Shown: piece after piece, positions 1-9,220 of the stretch
How positions within the stretch are numbered: the stretch's first letter is position 1
How the letters are laid out: each line of letters opens with the position of its first letter
NCBI GenBank assembly: GCA_965230015.1
Contig: CBDDKF010000021.1
Coordinates: 122,077-186,076, forward strand
Direction: 5' to 3'
DNA: 64,000 nucleotides
Source: JABSQH01 sp965230015
GTDB lineage: Bacteria; Actinomycetota; Acidimicrobiia; Acidimicrobiales; Ilumatobacteraceae
Made by a program: the position numbers and the translations under genes
The notes under the pieces: model-generated
Databases searched by the model: none
What the model was told of the DNA's origin: nothing
Seen by the model: only the letters and a program-made list of their open reading frames with translations

Positions 1-301
1 AGTGGATCGCGCCCACATGGTCTTCGTGGCCGTGCGTGAGCACCAGCGCGGCGATGCGCTCGGCGTTCTCTTTGAGGTAGCCGAAGTCGGGGAGGATCAG
101 GTCGATCCCGTGCATCCCCGGATCGGGGAACATCAGCCCGCAGTCGATGAGGATGATCGTCCGGTCGGGATCGTCGGCCGCGCCCTGCTCGATCGCCATG
201 CAGTTGCGACCGATCTCACCGAGCCCGCCGAGAAAGACCACCCGCACCGGCACCGTGAGGTCGACCGGAACTTCGACGCCGAGCGCCGCGGCGTCAGCCA
301 C
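1..301 (-). CDS. rnj: Ribonuclease J, N-terminal part (gene runs off the window)
   Basis: Only the first 100 residues are present; the rest lies beyond position 1. The last visible residues give the metallo-beta-lactamase metal-binding motif HGHEDHVGAIH (about residues 93 on), preceded by GEIGRNCMAIE and DCGLMFPDPGMHGIDLILPDF, the standard N-terminus of RNase J, a zinc-dependent 5'-3' exo/endoribonuclease of mRNA turnover and rRNA maturation. The GTG start at 301 is chosen because it gives the usual short N-terminal lead and overlaps the dapA stop by 8 bases, implying co-transcription. The dapA-rnj order is common in actinobacteria. Family assignment is firm; activity is inferred. Confidence 0.93.
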   Translation of the reverse strand, partial: MADAAALGVEVPVDLTVPVRVVFLGGLGEIGRNCMAIEQGAADDPDRTIILIDCGLMFPDPGMHGIDLILPDFGYLKENAERIAALVLTHGHEDHVGAIH

Positions 302-1184
302 GGGCGTCGACCAGGCGCTGGTACACCGCGCGAGCGGCGTCCTCGAGGCCGTGTGGTGTCGGACCCATCGGGAACCGGCACTCGCCGACGTCGTGCCCGA
401 GCGTGCGCAGCATCGCTTTCGACGGCACTGGGTTGGGGGCCTCGTCGCTGGTCTCGAACTCGAACGACTCGAGTTGGCGAGCGTTGATCCGCTGTGCGGC
501 GCCGATGTCGCTGCGCGCCCACGCGTCGAACATCTCGATGTGATCGGGAGCGCACCAGTGGGTGGCCACACCGATCGCGCCGACCGCTCCGATCGCCATG
601 AGCGGGAGCGTCATGGGATCGTCACCCGAGTAGATCTCGAAGTCGCTCGGGCTGTTGGCCTTCACGGCCGCGGTGGCACCGGGATTCTTGGCCGCGTCCT
701 TGAGGGCGACGATGTTCGGCACATCGTTGGCCAGCCGCACGAGCGTGGTCGAATCGATCTTTCGCCCGGTGCGAATCGGAATGTCGTAGAGCACCACGGG
801 GAGATCGACCGACCCAGCAATCGCCCGGAAGTGTGCCTCAAGACCGGCCTGCGACGGACGGTTGTAGTACGGGCACACCCCGAGGATTCCGGCGATGCCG
901 AGCTTGGACGCTTCCTCGGTCAGGCCGATGTCCATGCGCGTGTTCGAGCCAGTGGTGCCGGCGATGATCGGCACGGTGACCGCGCTGGCCACGTTCTCGA
1001 ACAGCGTGAGCTTCTCGTCGATCGACAGCGTCGCCGACTCGCCCGTCGTGCCCGACACGACGAGACCCTCGTTGCCCTGCTCGACCAGCCAGCGAGCGAG
1101 TTGCACCGCCTGGTCGACGGCCAACTCGCCGTGCTCGTCGAAGGGGGTCACCATCGCCGTGAGCACACGGCCGAATCGAGCCAT
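294..1184 (-). CDS. dapA: 4-hydroxy-tetrahydrodipicolinate synthase
   Basis: A 296-residue protein of normal DapA length. It condenses pyruvate with aspartate semialdehyde, the first committed step of the lysine/diaminopimelate pathway, in the cytoplasm. Visible signatures are the GTTGES loop near residue 46, the catalytic Tyr in VVLYDIP, the Schiff-base Lys in IVALKDAAKN and the GDD segment that follows. ATG 1184 is chosen because the protein then begins MARFGRVLTAMVTPF, as in homologues; no strong ribosome site precedes it. It overlaps the start of the RNase J gene. dapB of the same pathway is in this window at 33.3 kb, unlinked. Confidence 0.95.
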   Translation of the reverse strand: MARFGRVLTAMVTPFDEHGELAVDQAVQLARWLVEQGNEGLVVSGTTGESATLSIDEKLTLFENVASAVTVPIIAGTTGSNTRMDIGLTEEASKLGIAGILGVCPYYNRPSQAGLEAHFRAIAGSVDLPVVLYDIPIRTGRKIDSTTLVRLANDVPNIVALKDAAKNPGATAAVKANSPSDFEIYSGDDPMTLPLMAIGAVGAIGVATHWCAPDHIEMFDAWARSDIGAAQRINARQLESFEFETSDEAPNPVPSKAMLRTLGHDVGECRFPMGPTPHGLEDAARAVYQRLVDARG

Positions 1185-1228
1185 GGCGTGAATGTATTCG
1201 ATGCTGCGAGTGGCGTCGTTGTTCGTTG

Positions 1229-3259
1229 TCAGCGAATGATCGCCGACCGGCGAGCAAACACCACGAGGCCGAGTCCGCCGCCGAGCAACGCGAGCGCGAT
1301 CAGCGCGATCGGCATCGACGACGATCCGGTCTCCGGCAGGCCGGCGCCGGGCGGCACGGTGGGTGTCGGCGGAACGGTCGGCGCCGGCGCCACGGTGGAC
1401 GTCGTGGCGGTGCCGCCGCCGAGCACGCCACGCGGCGTGTCGCAGGCATCGGTCTGATCGGGGTAGCCGACCATGGCGGTCACAGTCGGGTTCACGCTGG
1501 CTTCGACGAGCAGGCCCTGCTCGCGCCACTCGTTCTCCTCCGTCAGCGTGTCGGGGATCCAGCTGCCATCAGCAGCCTGCTCCCAGCCGGGCCAGTCCGG
1601 CGGAGTCTCAGAGGCGCCCGGCCACAGGACCGACCCCTCGAGCGGCTGATCGGCATACGTAGCGACCGGCTCCTCGTCGGGGTCGAAGAAGAAGCGGAGT
1701 GTCACCAGCGCGTCGGGGTCGAGGCCCTCCCCGGCGACGCGGTAGCTCACGTACGGGAAGTCGCCGATGCACACCGGGGCCAGCGCCGAGAACTCGATGG
1801 TCGGTTCTGGCTCGGGCTCGGGCTCGGTCGTCGTCGTGGTCGTGGTCTCGGGGACATCGACGGTGTTGATCACGGTGTGTGTGCAGTACTTCTCGAGGTT
1901 GAACGGGAAGTCGGCGTCGGGGTTGTTCACGCAGAACCGGTCGTCGGCGACTGCGTACACCAGGTCGTCGGGCAGCGCACCCTCGTCGAAGCCGTCGATC
2001 CCGGTGAATCCGTCGCCGGTGCCCGCAGTGGTGCTCCATCCATCGACCGCGATTTCGGTGACGGTGTAGGACTCACCGAAGGGAACATGCAGATCGTCGC
2101 CCGTCGTGAAGGTGCAGGTGAGAACACCGTCGTCGGAGGTGCACGTCGCAGTGCCGAGGCTGGAGGTCGCGGTGAATAGCACCTCACCGTTCAGGTCGGG
2201 AGCGGCGTCACCGTTCCACAGCTTCTCGAAGTCGACGTGATACACGCAGCCGGCGTTGTTGTGCGCCTTGGTCTTCGAGTCGGGGCCATCGGCGGGGTTG
2301 TCCCAATTGATGATCGTCGTGTTCGCGCCACCAGCGTCCTGGGTAGTGAAGTACGTGCGATCGTTGGGAGCGGCGGTTCCGGCGCCATCGTTCGCGCCCG
2401 GGCCGTTCCAGGTGAACTCGACTGGCACATCATTGTCGTTGGTCACCCGCCAGTACAGCGTGTCACCGACCACACACTCGGCAGTGAGGTTGAGCTCGAG
2501 GTCGGGCTGGGCCTCGTTCGACACGGTGTGGGTGCAGAACTTCTCCAAGTTGAATGGGAAGTCGGCGTCGGGGTCGTTCACACAGAACCGGTCGTCGGCG
2601 ACGTCGTAGGTCAGCGACGCCGGCAGGGCGGTGTCGTCGAAGCCGTCGATGCCGGTGAACCCGTCACCGAGCCCGACCACACCTGCCCACCCCTGGGGAG
2701 CGTTCTCAGCGACCGAGTAGGTCTCGCCGAAGGGAACGTGCAGGTCGTCGCCCGTCGTGTACTCGCAGCTGAGCGCCCCGTCGTCGGACGTGCATTCGGC
2801 GGTGCCGAGGCTGGAGGAGGCCGTGAGCAGTACGGCGCCGTCGAGGTCGGGGGCGTCGGCGCCGCTCCACGCCTTCTCGAAGTCGACGTGGTACACACAG
2901 CCGGCGTTGTTGTGCGCCTTGGTCTTGGAGTCGGGCCCGTCGGCGGGGTTGTCCCAATTGATGATCGTGGTGTTCGCCCCGCCAGCGTCTTGGGTGGTGA
3001 AGTACGTGCGCGCACCCGCCGTGGCGGTCCCCGCACCGTCCTCGGCCCCGGGGCCGTTCCAGGTGTACGCAACGTCGACGTCGTTGTCGTTGGTCACCCG
3101 CCAGTACAGCGTGTCGCCGACCACACACTCCGCCGTGAGGTTGAGTTCGAGGTCGGGCTGTGGATCGACTTGGATTGCCGTCGCGCCCGTGGACGCGCCG
3201 ATCACCAGTCCTGGCACTGCAACGGTGAGGGCCGCCGCGGCCCGTCGGAGTGACAACAT
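1229..3259 (-). CDS. LPETG-anchored surface protein with two large internal repeats
   Basis: A 676-residue exported protein. Residues 1-28 form a signal peptide (basic MLSLRR, then a hydrophobic run). Two near-identical blocks follow, about residues 32-250 and 250-463, each starting QPDLELNLTAECVVGD and ending in a Phe-Asn-Leu-Glu-Lys segment with CTHTV. Next come a Thr run and a Glu-Pro repeat, a third domain, a Pro/Thr/Val wall-spanning stretch, the sortase motif LPETG near residue 640, a hydrophobic helix and a basic tail. This is the layout of sortase substrates covalently linked to peptidoglycan. No sortase gene lies in the window. The ATG at 3259 is preceded by AAAGGCGG. Ligand and role are unknown; adhesion is only a guess. 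Confidence 0.8.
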   Translation of the reverse strand: MLSLRRAAAALTVAVPGLVIGASTGATAIQVDPQPDLELNLTAECVVGDTLYWRVTNDNDVDVAYTWNGPGAEDGAGTATAGARTYFTTQDAGGANTTIINWDNPADGPDSKTKAHNNAGCVYHVDFEKAWSGADAPDLDGAVLLTASSSLGTAECTSDDGALSCEYTTGDDLHVPFGETYSVAENAPQGWAGVVGLGDGFTGIDGFDDTALPASLTYDVADDRFCVNDPDADFPFNLEKFCTHTVSNEAQPDLELNLTAECVVGDTLYWRVTNDNDVPVEFTWNGPGANDGAGTAAPNDRTYFTTQDAGGANTTIINWDNPADGPDSKTKAHNNAGCVYHVDFEKLWNGDAAPDLNGEVLFTATSSLGTATCTSDDGVLTCTFTTGDDLHVPFGESYTVTEIAVDGWSTTAGTGDGFTGIDGFDEGALPDDLVYAVADDRFCVNNPDADFPFNLEKYCTHTVINTVDVPETTTTTTTEPEPEPEPTIEFSALAPVCIGDFPYVSYRVAGEGLDPDALVTLRFFFDPDEEPVATYADQPLEGSVLWPGASETPPDWPGWEQAADGSWIPDTLTEENEWREQGLLVEASVNPTVTAMVGYPDQTDACDTPRGVLGGGTATTSTVAPAPTVPPTPTVPPGAGLPETGSSSMPIALIALALLGGGLGLVVFARRSAIIR

Positions 3260-3456
3260 GATTCCGCCTTTTCTGATCACGCACCGGGGCTGGTCGACCA
3301 CTCAGAGCGACCGACCACTACGGTGCGTGGCGAAACTAGCGGCCTGTTGACGCCTCCACAATGGCAGGGCCCCGTCCTTGAGGAGTTCGTGACATATGTC
3401 GCCGTCGGGCCACTCAGGGTGGTTCGAGGGCGGTCAGCGGGCAGTCGAGGCGGCGG

Positions 3457-6274
3457 TCAGCGCAGAATCCGTACGTGGCCGCGCCGGCCGTCGACCATCA
3501 CGCGGTCGCCGGTGTCGATCGATGCCATGAGCCCACGCACGTTCGTCACCGATGGGAGGCCGAGCTCACGGAGCACGATCGAGCCGTGTGACAGATCGCC
3601 GCCGAGTTCGATCGCAGCCCCCGCAACACGGCCGAAGGTGGTCAGCCAGCCCGGGTCGACACTCGGGGCGACCAGGATCGTCGAGGTCGGATCGAAGCCG
3701 TCCGGGAGCTCGTACGCCGGCTCGTCGAGCACCCACGCAACGCCCTCGACCGAAGCCGCGACCAGTCCGAGGCCGCGCAGATCGTCGCCAGTGCCGCCGA
3801 TGACTCCGTTGCCGCCGACTCCGTTGACGTCGTCGAGTGGGTCGAATCGACGGATCACCTCGGGAATCGGGTGTCGCCGCCGCGCGCCCTGCTCTGCGGC
3901 GCGCTGCTCGAGCAGATCGGGTGCCGGCTGCCAGCCGTGGTCGATGCGGCGCGCCTCCGCTGCATCGAGCAGCCACAGGGCGTCCGCGTCGACGCCGCGC
4001 TCGGTGGCGGTGCGCAACAGATCAGTACGGATCGACAGGAACGCGCGCATCGCATCGCTGCGGAATTGCTCCCTGGCAACGATCGGCCGGCGGGCGGCCC
4101 ACCACAGCGGTGTGGCCAACACGCCGAGCACCGTGCGTGACGGCAGCGACCGAGGTGCCGCTGGGGTGTCGAGCGCGGCGACGATCGGCGAGGGATCCTC
4201 GACGTAGCGCGGGCGCGCCAGATCCGACTCGTAGATGCCGCGGTGCCCGTAGGTCTCGAGCCACCGTTGCCACGACGGATCGTCGAGACATACCGCCCGG
4301 AGGTCGCGGAACATGCGCGTCGCCGCAGTTTCGTTGCGGGCGGCGTGTTGTTCCAGCACACCCAGCGAGCGCAACACCGAAGTCGGCAGGCTGGCGGCCG
4401 TGTTCAGCGCAGTCATCGCATGCACCGTGGCCACGTAGGCCGTCACGGCGCGGTCCACGGCCTCCGTCACGTCGGCGGCCGGTACAGCGGTGAGTTCGGC
4501 CATGTGGTCGGCGGTGGAGCCGGCGAAACGCAGTGCGTTCAGCTGGGCGCCGCCAAGCCTGGCGAGCACGGGCACGCGTCGAACGAGTCGCCGCACCCGC
4601 AGACCCACACCGCCGTCGTCGCTGCCCCCGATCGAGTCGGTGACGAGCCTGGTGGGCAGGCCGAGCGAGCGCATGAAGTCGACCATCAACGACAGGTTGA
4701 TGAGCGGACGCCCGTCGAACACCTCGATGAAATCGCGGTCGGTCGGCAGCGTCGGGTCGAACCTGCGGTAGTAGTCGAAGAGGGCCGGCGAGCCCTCGGC
4801 GATCACCGACGTCATGAACACCGAGGGAGGATCGGGGAGGATCTCCCGATGGTTGGCGATGGTGAACGCCTCGTTGCGCAGCGGCGACGCGGTGACGGGC
4901 CTGATCTGCAGCAACCAGCAGGTCGTGCCATCGTCGGCCCACTCGATGTCCCATCCCGGGGCACCCGGCGACTCGCCGTACTCCGAGCGGATGGCGCGCA
5001 GTAGGCCGGCCAATCGCTGCTGCCAGGCCGGGTAGGTGGCGTCGAGCCGCTCACTGCGCTCGAGGCGCGGCAAGGAAACAAGCTCGCCCTGGCGACTTCC
5101 GCCGACCAGACCGTCGGCGATGCCGTCGACCGACTCGACGAGGTCGTCCTGCCATCCGGGCTCGCTGAACGCAACACCGGCCACCTCGGCGGGCACCATC
5201 TCCATGACCATCACGTCGGCCCTGGCAACCGACTCGTCGGCCGAGCGGCGTACGTCGTCGACCGCCGCGGCGAGCGCATCGTGGTCGGCCGCGTCGACGT
5301 CGAGCACGGTGCGGAACCGGCCCGCCTGCGACGATGCAACGCCGTCCTCCGACGAGAACGCCGAGCGCACGGCGACGGCCGCAGCACCGGCAAGCGTCGG
5401 CGGCAGCGCCGCCTCGGCGCCGGGCGGAATCACTGCGCCCCGCGGTACTGCGAGCCCAGCGGTGACCGCGCGGTCGAGTAACGCCGCCTTCGGGCCGACC
5501 CCCTCGGCCGCCAATAGTCCCGATCCCAGCCGTAGCGCGGGTGCGCGGCCGTCGATCAGCCGGCGAGCCCAGTCGCCAATGGTGGCGGCGTAGTCCTCGG
5601 GACCCTCGACCATTGGGAAGTGACCCCACCCGTCGACCACGTCGACCCCACGCCCGGGGCAGCAACGTCTTGTAGTCGGCAACTTGATCGGCGCCGAGCA
5701 CGCGGTCGTCGGAGCCCCACAACATCAGCGCGGGCATGTCGACCGGTTCGAGGCCGTCCCACCACTCCGGGGTGATCACGTCGAACATCTGCGAGAACGA
5801 CTCGGCCCGTCCGTACTCGTCGAGGAATCGGTTCCGATAGTCGGCCGGAACCGACCGCGAGAAGAAGCGGCGACCGATCAACGGTCGGGTGACCTTCGAG
5901 CTGATGCCCCACTTGATGACTGCGCGCACCGGTTCGGGGCGCATCAGCCGAGGGAACCACCGGCGTTCCAGGCGGGTGCCGACGGGAGCGTGGAGGATCA
6001 AGCCATCGATGTCGTGTCGCTGCACCATGTCGAGCGCGATCGAGCCGCCGATGCCATGGCCGAGCACCACCACCGGTCGCGGGAGGGCGGCGATCTCTCT
6101 CCACAGCTGCTCGGCGTGGTCCGGCAGCGCGCGCAACGCCGGGTCGGCTGGGCGTCCGCCGAACCCGGGCAACGTGACCGCATGGAAGTCGATGTCGTCG
6201 GCCACGAATGGTGCGGCGCGGGCGAAACGAAACCCGCCGCCACCGTTGCCGTGTACGGCGACCAGCGTGATCAC
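3457..6274 (-). CDS. Alpha/beta hydrolase fused to Rph/PPDK-type dikinase (one apparent frameshift near 5648)
   Basis: Read with one base removed from the G4 run at 5646-5649, this is a single protein of about 938 residues. Residues 1-240 are an alpha/beta hydrolase with the oxyanion HGNGGGG motif, an elbow GHGIGG near residue 71 where the nucleophile Ser is Gly, an Asp in WGSDD and the His of GWGHFP near 216. There follows an ATP-grasp (PPDK_N) domain with VRSAFSSEDG, EVAGVAFSE and LLQIRPVTA, a helical middle domain, and a C-terminal swivelling phosphohistidine domain with GGDLSHGSIVLRELGLPSV near residue 894. The order ATP-grasp / middle / His matches rifampin phosphotransferase and PEP-synthase-like dikinases that lack the pyruvate barrel. 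GTG 6274 overlaps the upstream stop as GTGA. Substrate unknown. Confidence 0.75.
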
Positions 6275-6817
6275 GTGGGGGCACCCCGCGGGATCGCGGC
6301 AAGGTCGGGGCGGTCTCCGGCGTGGGTGCCGACCCAGCGCCACACCTCGCTGTCGTCGTCGATCACCGTCCACACCGGCAAGGTCCACCCATCACCGACC
6401 TTGCGCCCGATGAATTTGCCACGCAGCGTGGCCCGCGCCCCAGCGATCCATGCTCGGGCACCGAACATCTCTCGCCAGCCACCGCGGGGCACTTCGAACG
6501 CTCGATGCAGCACCTGGTACGGGTCAGCGATTCCCGCCACCAGTCCCACCGCTTCGGCCGCCGCATGGTCGTCGATGTATCGCTCACCGATGTCGGCGTC
6601 GGCCATCACCACGAACACCAGCCGGGGAAGAGTTGGATCGCTCACGGCGACCCGAGTGAGGTCCTCGATGACCTCCTTCGGGAACAGTCAACCGAAGTGC
6701 CGGAGGAACACCAGCAACGTCGGGCCCTCCGCCGTGACGTCGCGAAACGTGTCCACCGGGCCCAAGCGAAACCCCCGTGACGGGAAGATCGAGCACGCGA
6801 GACGGAAGCGGAGCCAT
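6271..6817 (-). CDS. SelU/PRXL2-like (AhpC-TSA_2) redox protein with in-frame TGA at the catalytic position; one apparent frameshift
   Basis: Starting at ATG 6817 (MAPLPSRVLDLPVTGVSLGP), the frame must shift by one base in GGGCCC at 6758-6763 to continue VDTFRDV and the thioredoxin-fold strand TLLVFLRHFG. The next codon is TGA (6690-6688), then the same frame resumes as LFPKEVIEDLTRVAV and runs to 6271 with FVVMADADIGERYIDD and YQVLHRAFEVPRGG. In this family the strand ends HFGCxFC, so TGA stands where Cys (Sec in SelU) is expected, residue 43 of about 181. The second Cys is Pro here. Alternatives are a Cys-to-stop mutation or a base error. It sits between a flippase gene (3 bases upstream) and the hydrolase-dikinase gene (GTGA overlap). 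Confidence 0.6.
6652..6681 (-). promoter_or_regulatory. Hairpin just downstream of the in-frame TGA (candidate bacterial SECIS)
   Basis: Five bases after the TGA at 6690-6688 the minus strand reads CCGA-AG-GAGGTC-ATCGAG-GACCTC-AC-TCGG. This folds as a 4-bp lower stem, a 2x2 mismatch, a perfect 6-bp upper stem and a 6-base loop. The loop begins 18 bases after the TGA, within the spacing known for bacterial SECIS elements, but the usual G in the first two loop positions is absent (loop starts AT). The same bases encode EVIEDL, so the pairing may be chance. Confidence 0.35.
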
Positions 6818-6820
6818 CCT

Positions 6821-7973
6821 TCAAGTGTGCTGGCCGGCTGGCCGACTTGCGCTGTCCAACCGCGAATCGACGGCCACCCCATCGCGCCGACGCCACCGCC
6901 AGAGTGCGTACAGCACTGCCCCCACCACGATCGGTGCAACATACGTGAGCAGCCGGTACACCAGCACGGCGCCGAGCGCCGTCGCGGCCGGTACGCCTGC
7001 TGCGACGAGCGCGGTGGTGAGACCCGCTTCGATCACCCCGACGCCGCCGGGCACCGGCACGAACGAACTGAGCAACGTCACCACGAAATAGACGCGGGCG
7101 AACTCCACCACACCCAACTCCGCGCCCACACCGAGACCGCGCAGGCTGAGCAGCAAGATCGCGGCGCCGCAACACTGAATCACGACGACCCGGGCGAAGA
7201 GACCGAAGGGGCGGCGCGCTGCGCTCCGGAGGGCGTTGCGCGTGTCGACGAGCCACACCGCCGGATCGACGCTCGCCGCGCGTCCGACTGCGTCGTGCGA
7301 CCGGTCGCCACAGCCGTGTGGAGAGTGACGTGATCCATCGCTCGGCGCGTTGGCTGGTCAACACGACCGCCCAGAACACCGCCGAGCCGACCAGCACGGC
7401 TGCACACACGGCGAGCGCGGCGAGGTCGGTGGTCGTCGCCGGACGTTGGGTGAGATCGACCAACAGCCACGCGAATGGCAACAACCACGTGACGAAGGTG
7501 GTGACCACTCCATAGGCGACAAGAGCAGCGGCCAGGCGTTCGCTGGAGATGGCCGCGTCGCGGGCGATCGACCAGCGCAGGGTCAACGACAGCGGCCCGC
7601 CGAGCGGCACGCCCTTGCTCGCCGCCGCGCCGACGTCGTGAATCGTCAACGCGCGGCCGAAGCTCGGCGCGCTCGGCCCGACGAGCAGGCTGCGCAATGT
7701 GTCGGCGCGCGCGACTCGCTCAGCGATGCCGAGGAGCACCAGTCCGACCACGACCACCATCGTCATCGTGCGCAGTTCGGCGAGGGCTGCGCCGACGGTG
7801 GTGCGCTGCCACCAAACGGCGAGCGCCAGCACGGCCAACACCGCCGCAGCAACGAGCGAGCGAGCGAGGCGCGACGCGTTCGTGCCCGGCACGTTGGCCA
7901 CTCGCACGGGAGCCGTCACCGGCCTGACGCTAGAGCCGGCTCCGACGACGTGCGCTGTTGTCCTCGCTGACAT
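6821..7973 (-). CDS. Flippase-like multi-spanning membrane protein (LPG_synthase_TM / UPF0104 type), one apparent frameshift
   Basis: The protein has 7-8 hydrophobic helices and family motifs: early TM segments in LVAAAVLAVLALAVWW, then HDVGAAASKGVPLGGPLSL, and the C-terminal VTLLSSFVPVPGGVGVIEAGLT, typical of the lysylphosphatidylglycerol synthase transmembrane domain. The reading frame is broken near 7304: the N-terminal half stops making sense after STRLWR and the C-terminal half resumes in another frame as RSHDAVGRAASVD; removing one C from ACCGG joins them at about 383 residues. ATG 7973 is used; GTG 7919 is an alternative. It is divergent from the aminotransferase gene 84 bases away and leads the operon with the redox protein and dikinase. 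Members move or modify membrane lipids; the substrate is unknown. Confidence 0.65.
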
Positions 7974-8056
7974 TCGCGCGCTTGCCGAGCGCGCAGCGCG
8001 CCGACCGCGACGCAACCGCTTTCTGTCGGTGACGCCGTCGGTGCGACGCTGTAGCG

Positions 8057-9106
8057 GTGACGAACTCCGAACTGGACAACGGCGGCGACGAGCACGACGA
8101 GACGCCTGCGCCATTCGGGACGACGTTCGGCGAGTCGATGAGCGTGGCGCGATGGACCGACGGCGCCTGGACGCCGCCCGAACTCGTCCCGCTGCAATCC
8201 CTCTCGCTCCACCCGGCCACGCATGCGTTGCACTACGGCAGCGCCTGCTTCGAGGGCCTCAAGGCGCACCGCGGCATCGATGGTGTGGTGCGCATCTTCC
8301 AACTCGACCGCCACGCCGCGCGGCTGCAGACCTCGGCTGCGGCCGTCGTGCTCCCGGTGCCTCCGGTCGATCTCGTGCGGCAGATGGTGATCGACGTGGT
8401 CGCGGCGTGTTACGACATCGTGCCCGAGCGCCCTGGGTCGCTGTATCTGCGACCCACGCTGCTCGGCACCGAGCCCAACGTGGGCGCGGCGGCGAGCCCC
8501 AGCAACGCGGCGATGCTGTTCGTGCTGGCCAGCCCCGTCGGCGCCTACTTCGCGGGTGGTGGCCGTCCCTTGACGGTGGTCGTCGAAACCGAACAGCCGC
8601 GCACCACCCCGCAGTTCGGTGCTGCGAAGGCCGGAGCGAACTACGTGATGGCCCTGGGAATCACCCAGGCCGCTCGAGACGCGGGAGCCGATCAGGTGCT
8701 GTTCGCCCCGGGCGGTCGGATCGAGGAGACCGGAGCGTCCAACGTGGTGCTGCTCGATGGTTCACGGGTGATCACGCCGGCGCTGACCGCCGCGTTTCTC
8801 GACGGCGTGACCCGCCACTCGATTCTGCGCATCGCCGCCGACCTCGGCTACGAAGTGGAGGAACGAGCGGTCACCGTCGATGACCTCACTGCGTTCGCAG
8901 CACAACCGGACGGCGAGATCGCCCTCTCGGGAACCGCCGCCGGCATGGCCGCAGTGGGTGCGTTGGTGGTCGACAACAAGCGACTCACCGTCGGCAACGG
9001 CAACGTCGGCGCCACCACGCAGCGCCTGCTCGACATGCTCGCCGAGATCCAGACCGGAGTGCGGCCCGACCCCGGTGGTTGGCTGACGCCGGTCGACCCG
9101 ACGTAG
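8057..9106 (+). CDS. ilvE: Branched-chain amino acid aminotransferase (PLP fold type IV)
   Basis: A 349-residue fold-type IV PLP enzyme. It carries HALHYGSACFEGLKAHRG, SLYLRPTLLGTEPNVG and the catalytic Lys in FGAAKAGANYVMAL, followed by DQVLFAPGGRIEETGASNVV and the phosphate-binding SGTAAGMA near the C-terminus. This pattern is that of IlvE, which transfers the amino group between glutamate and leucine, isoleucine or valine in the cytoplasm. It is slightly shorter than many actinobacterial IlvE proteins but complete. The GTG start at 8057 is taken because no better start lies inside before the conserved block. It is transcribed alone, divergent from the flippase gene. D-amino acid or aminodeoxychorismate relatives are less likely given the EGLKAHRG motif and length. 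Confidence 0.88.
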   Translation: MTNSELDNGGDEHDETPAPFGTTFGESMSVARWTDGAWTPPELVPLQSLSLHPATHALHYGSACFEGLKAHRGIDGVVRIFQLDRHAARLQTSAAAVVLPVPPVDLVRQMVIDVVAACYDIVPERPGSLYLRPTLLGTEPNVGAAASPSNAAMLFVLASPVGAYFAGGGRPLTVVVETEQPRTTPQFGAAKAGANYVMALGITQAARDAGADQVLFAPGGRIEETGASNVVLLDGSRVITPALTAAFLDGVTRHSILRIAADLGYEVEERAVTVDDLTAFAAQPDGEIALSGTAAGMAAVGALVVDNKRLTVGNGNVGATTQRLLDMLAEIQTGVRPDPGGWLTPVDPT

Positions 9107-9220
9107 CGAGGGGCGTTCACCACGACGGCGTGAGAATTCTTGCCGTCGCGTGTAAGCACGGGGCGGTTGGTCCGTCAGGCCGTTGAACGCAACTCAACCC
9201 GCCTTCGAAAGGACCCCCCA

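Noticed and set aside
5646..5649. Programmed frameshift joining hydrolase and dikinase
   Set aside because: The G4 run has no slippery heptamer or clear stimulatory structure, and similar shifts occur in neighbouring unrelated genes, so an error or mutation is more likely.
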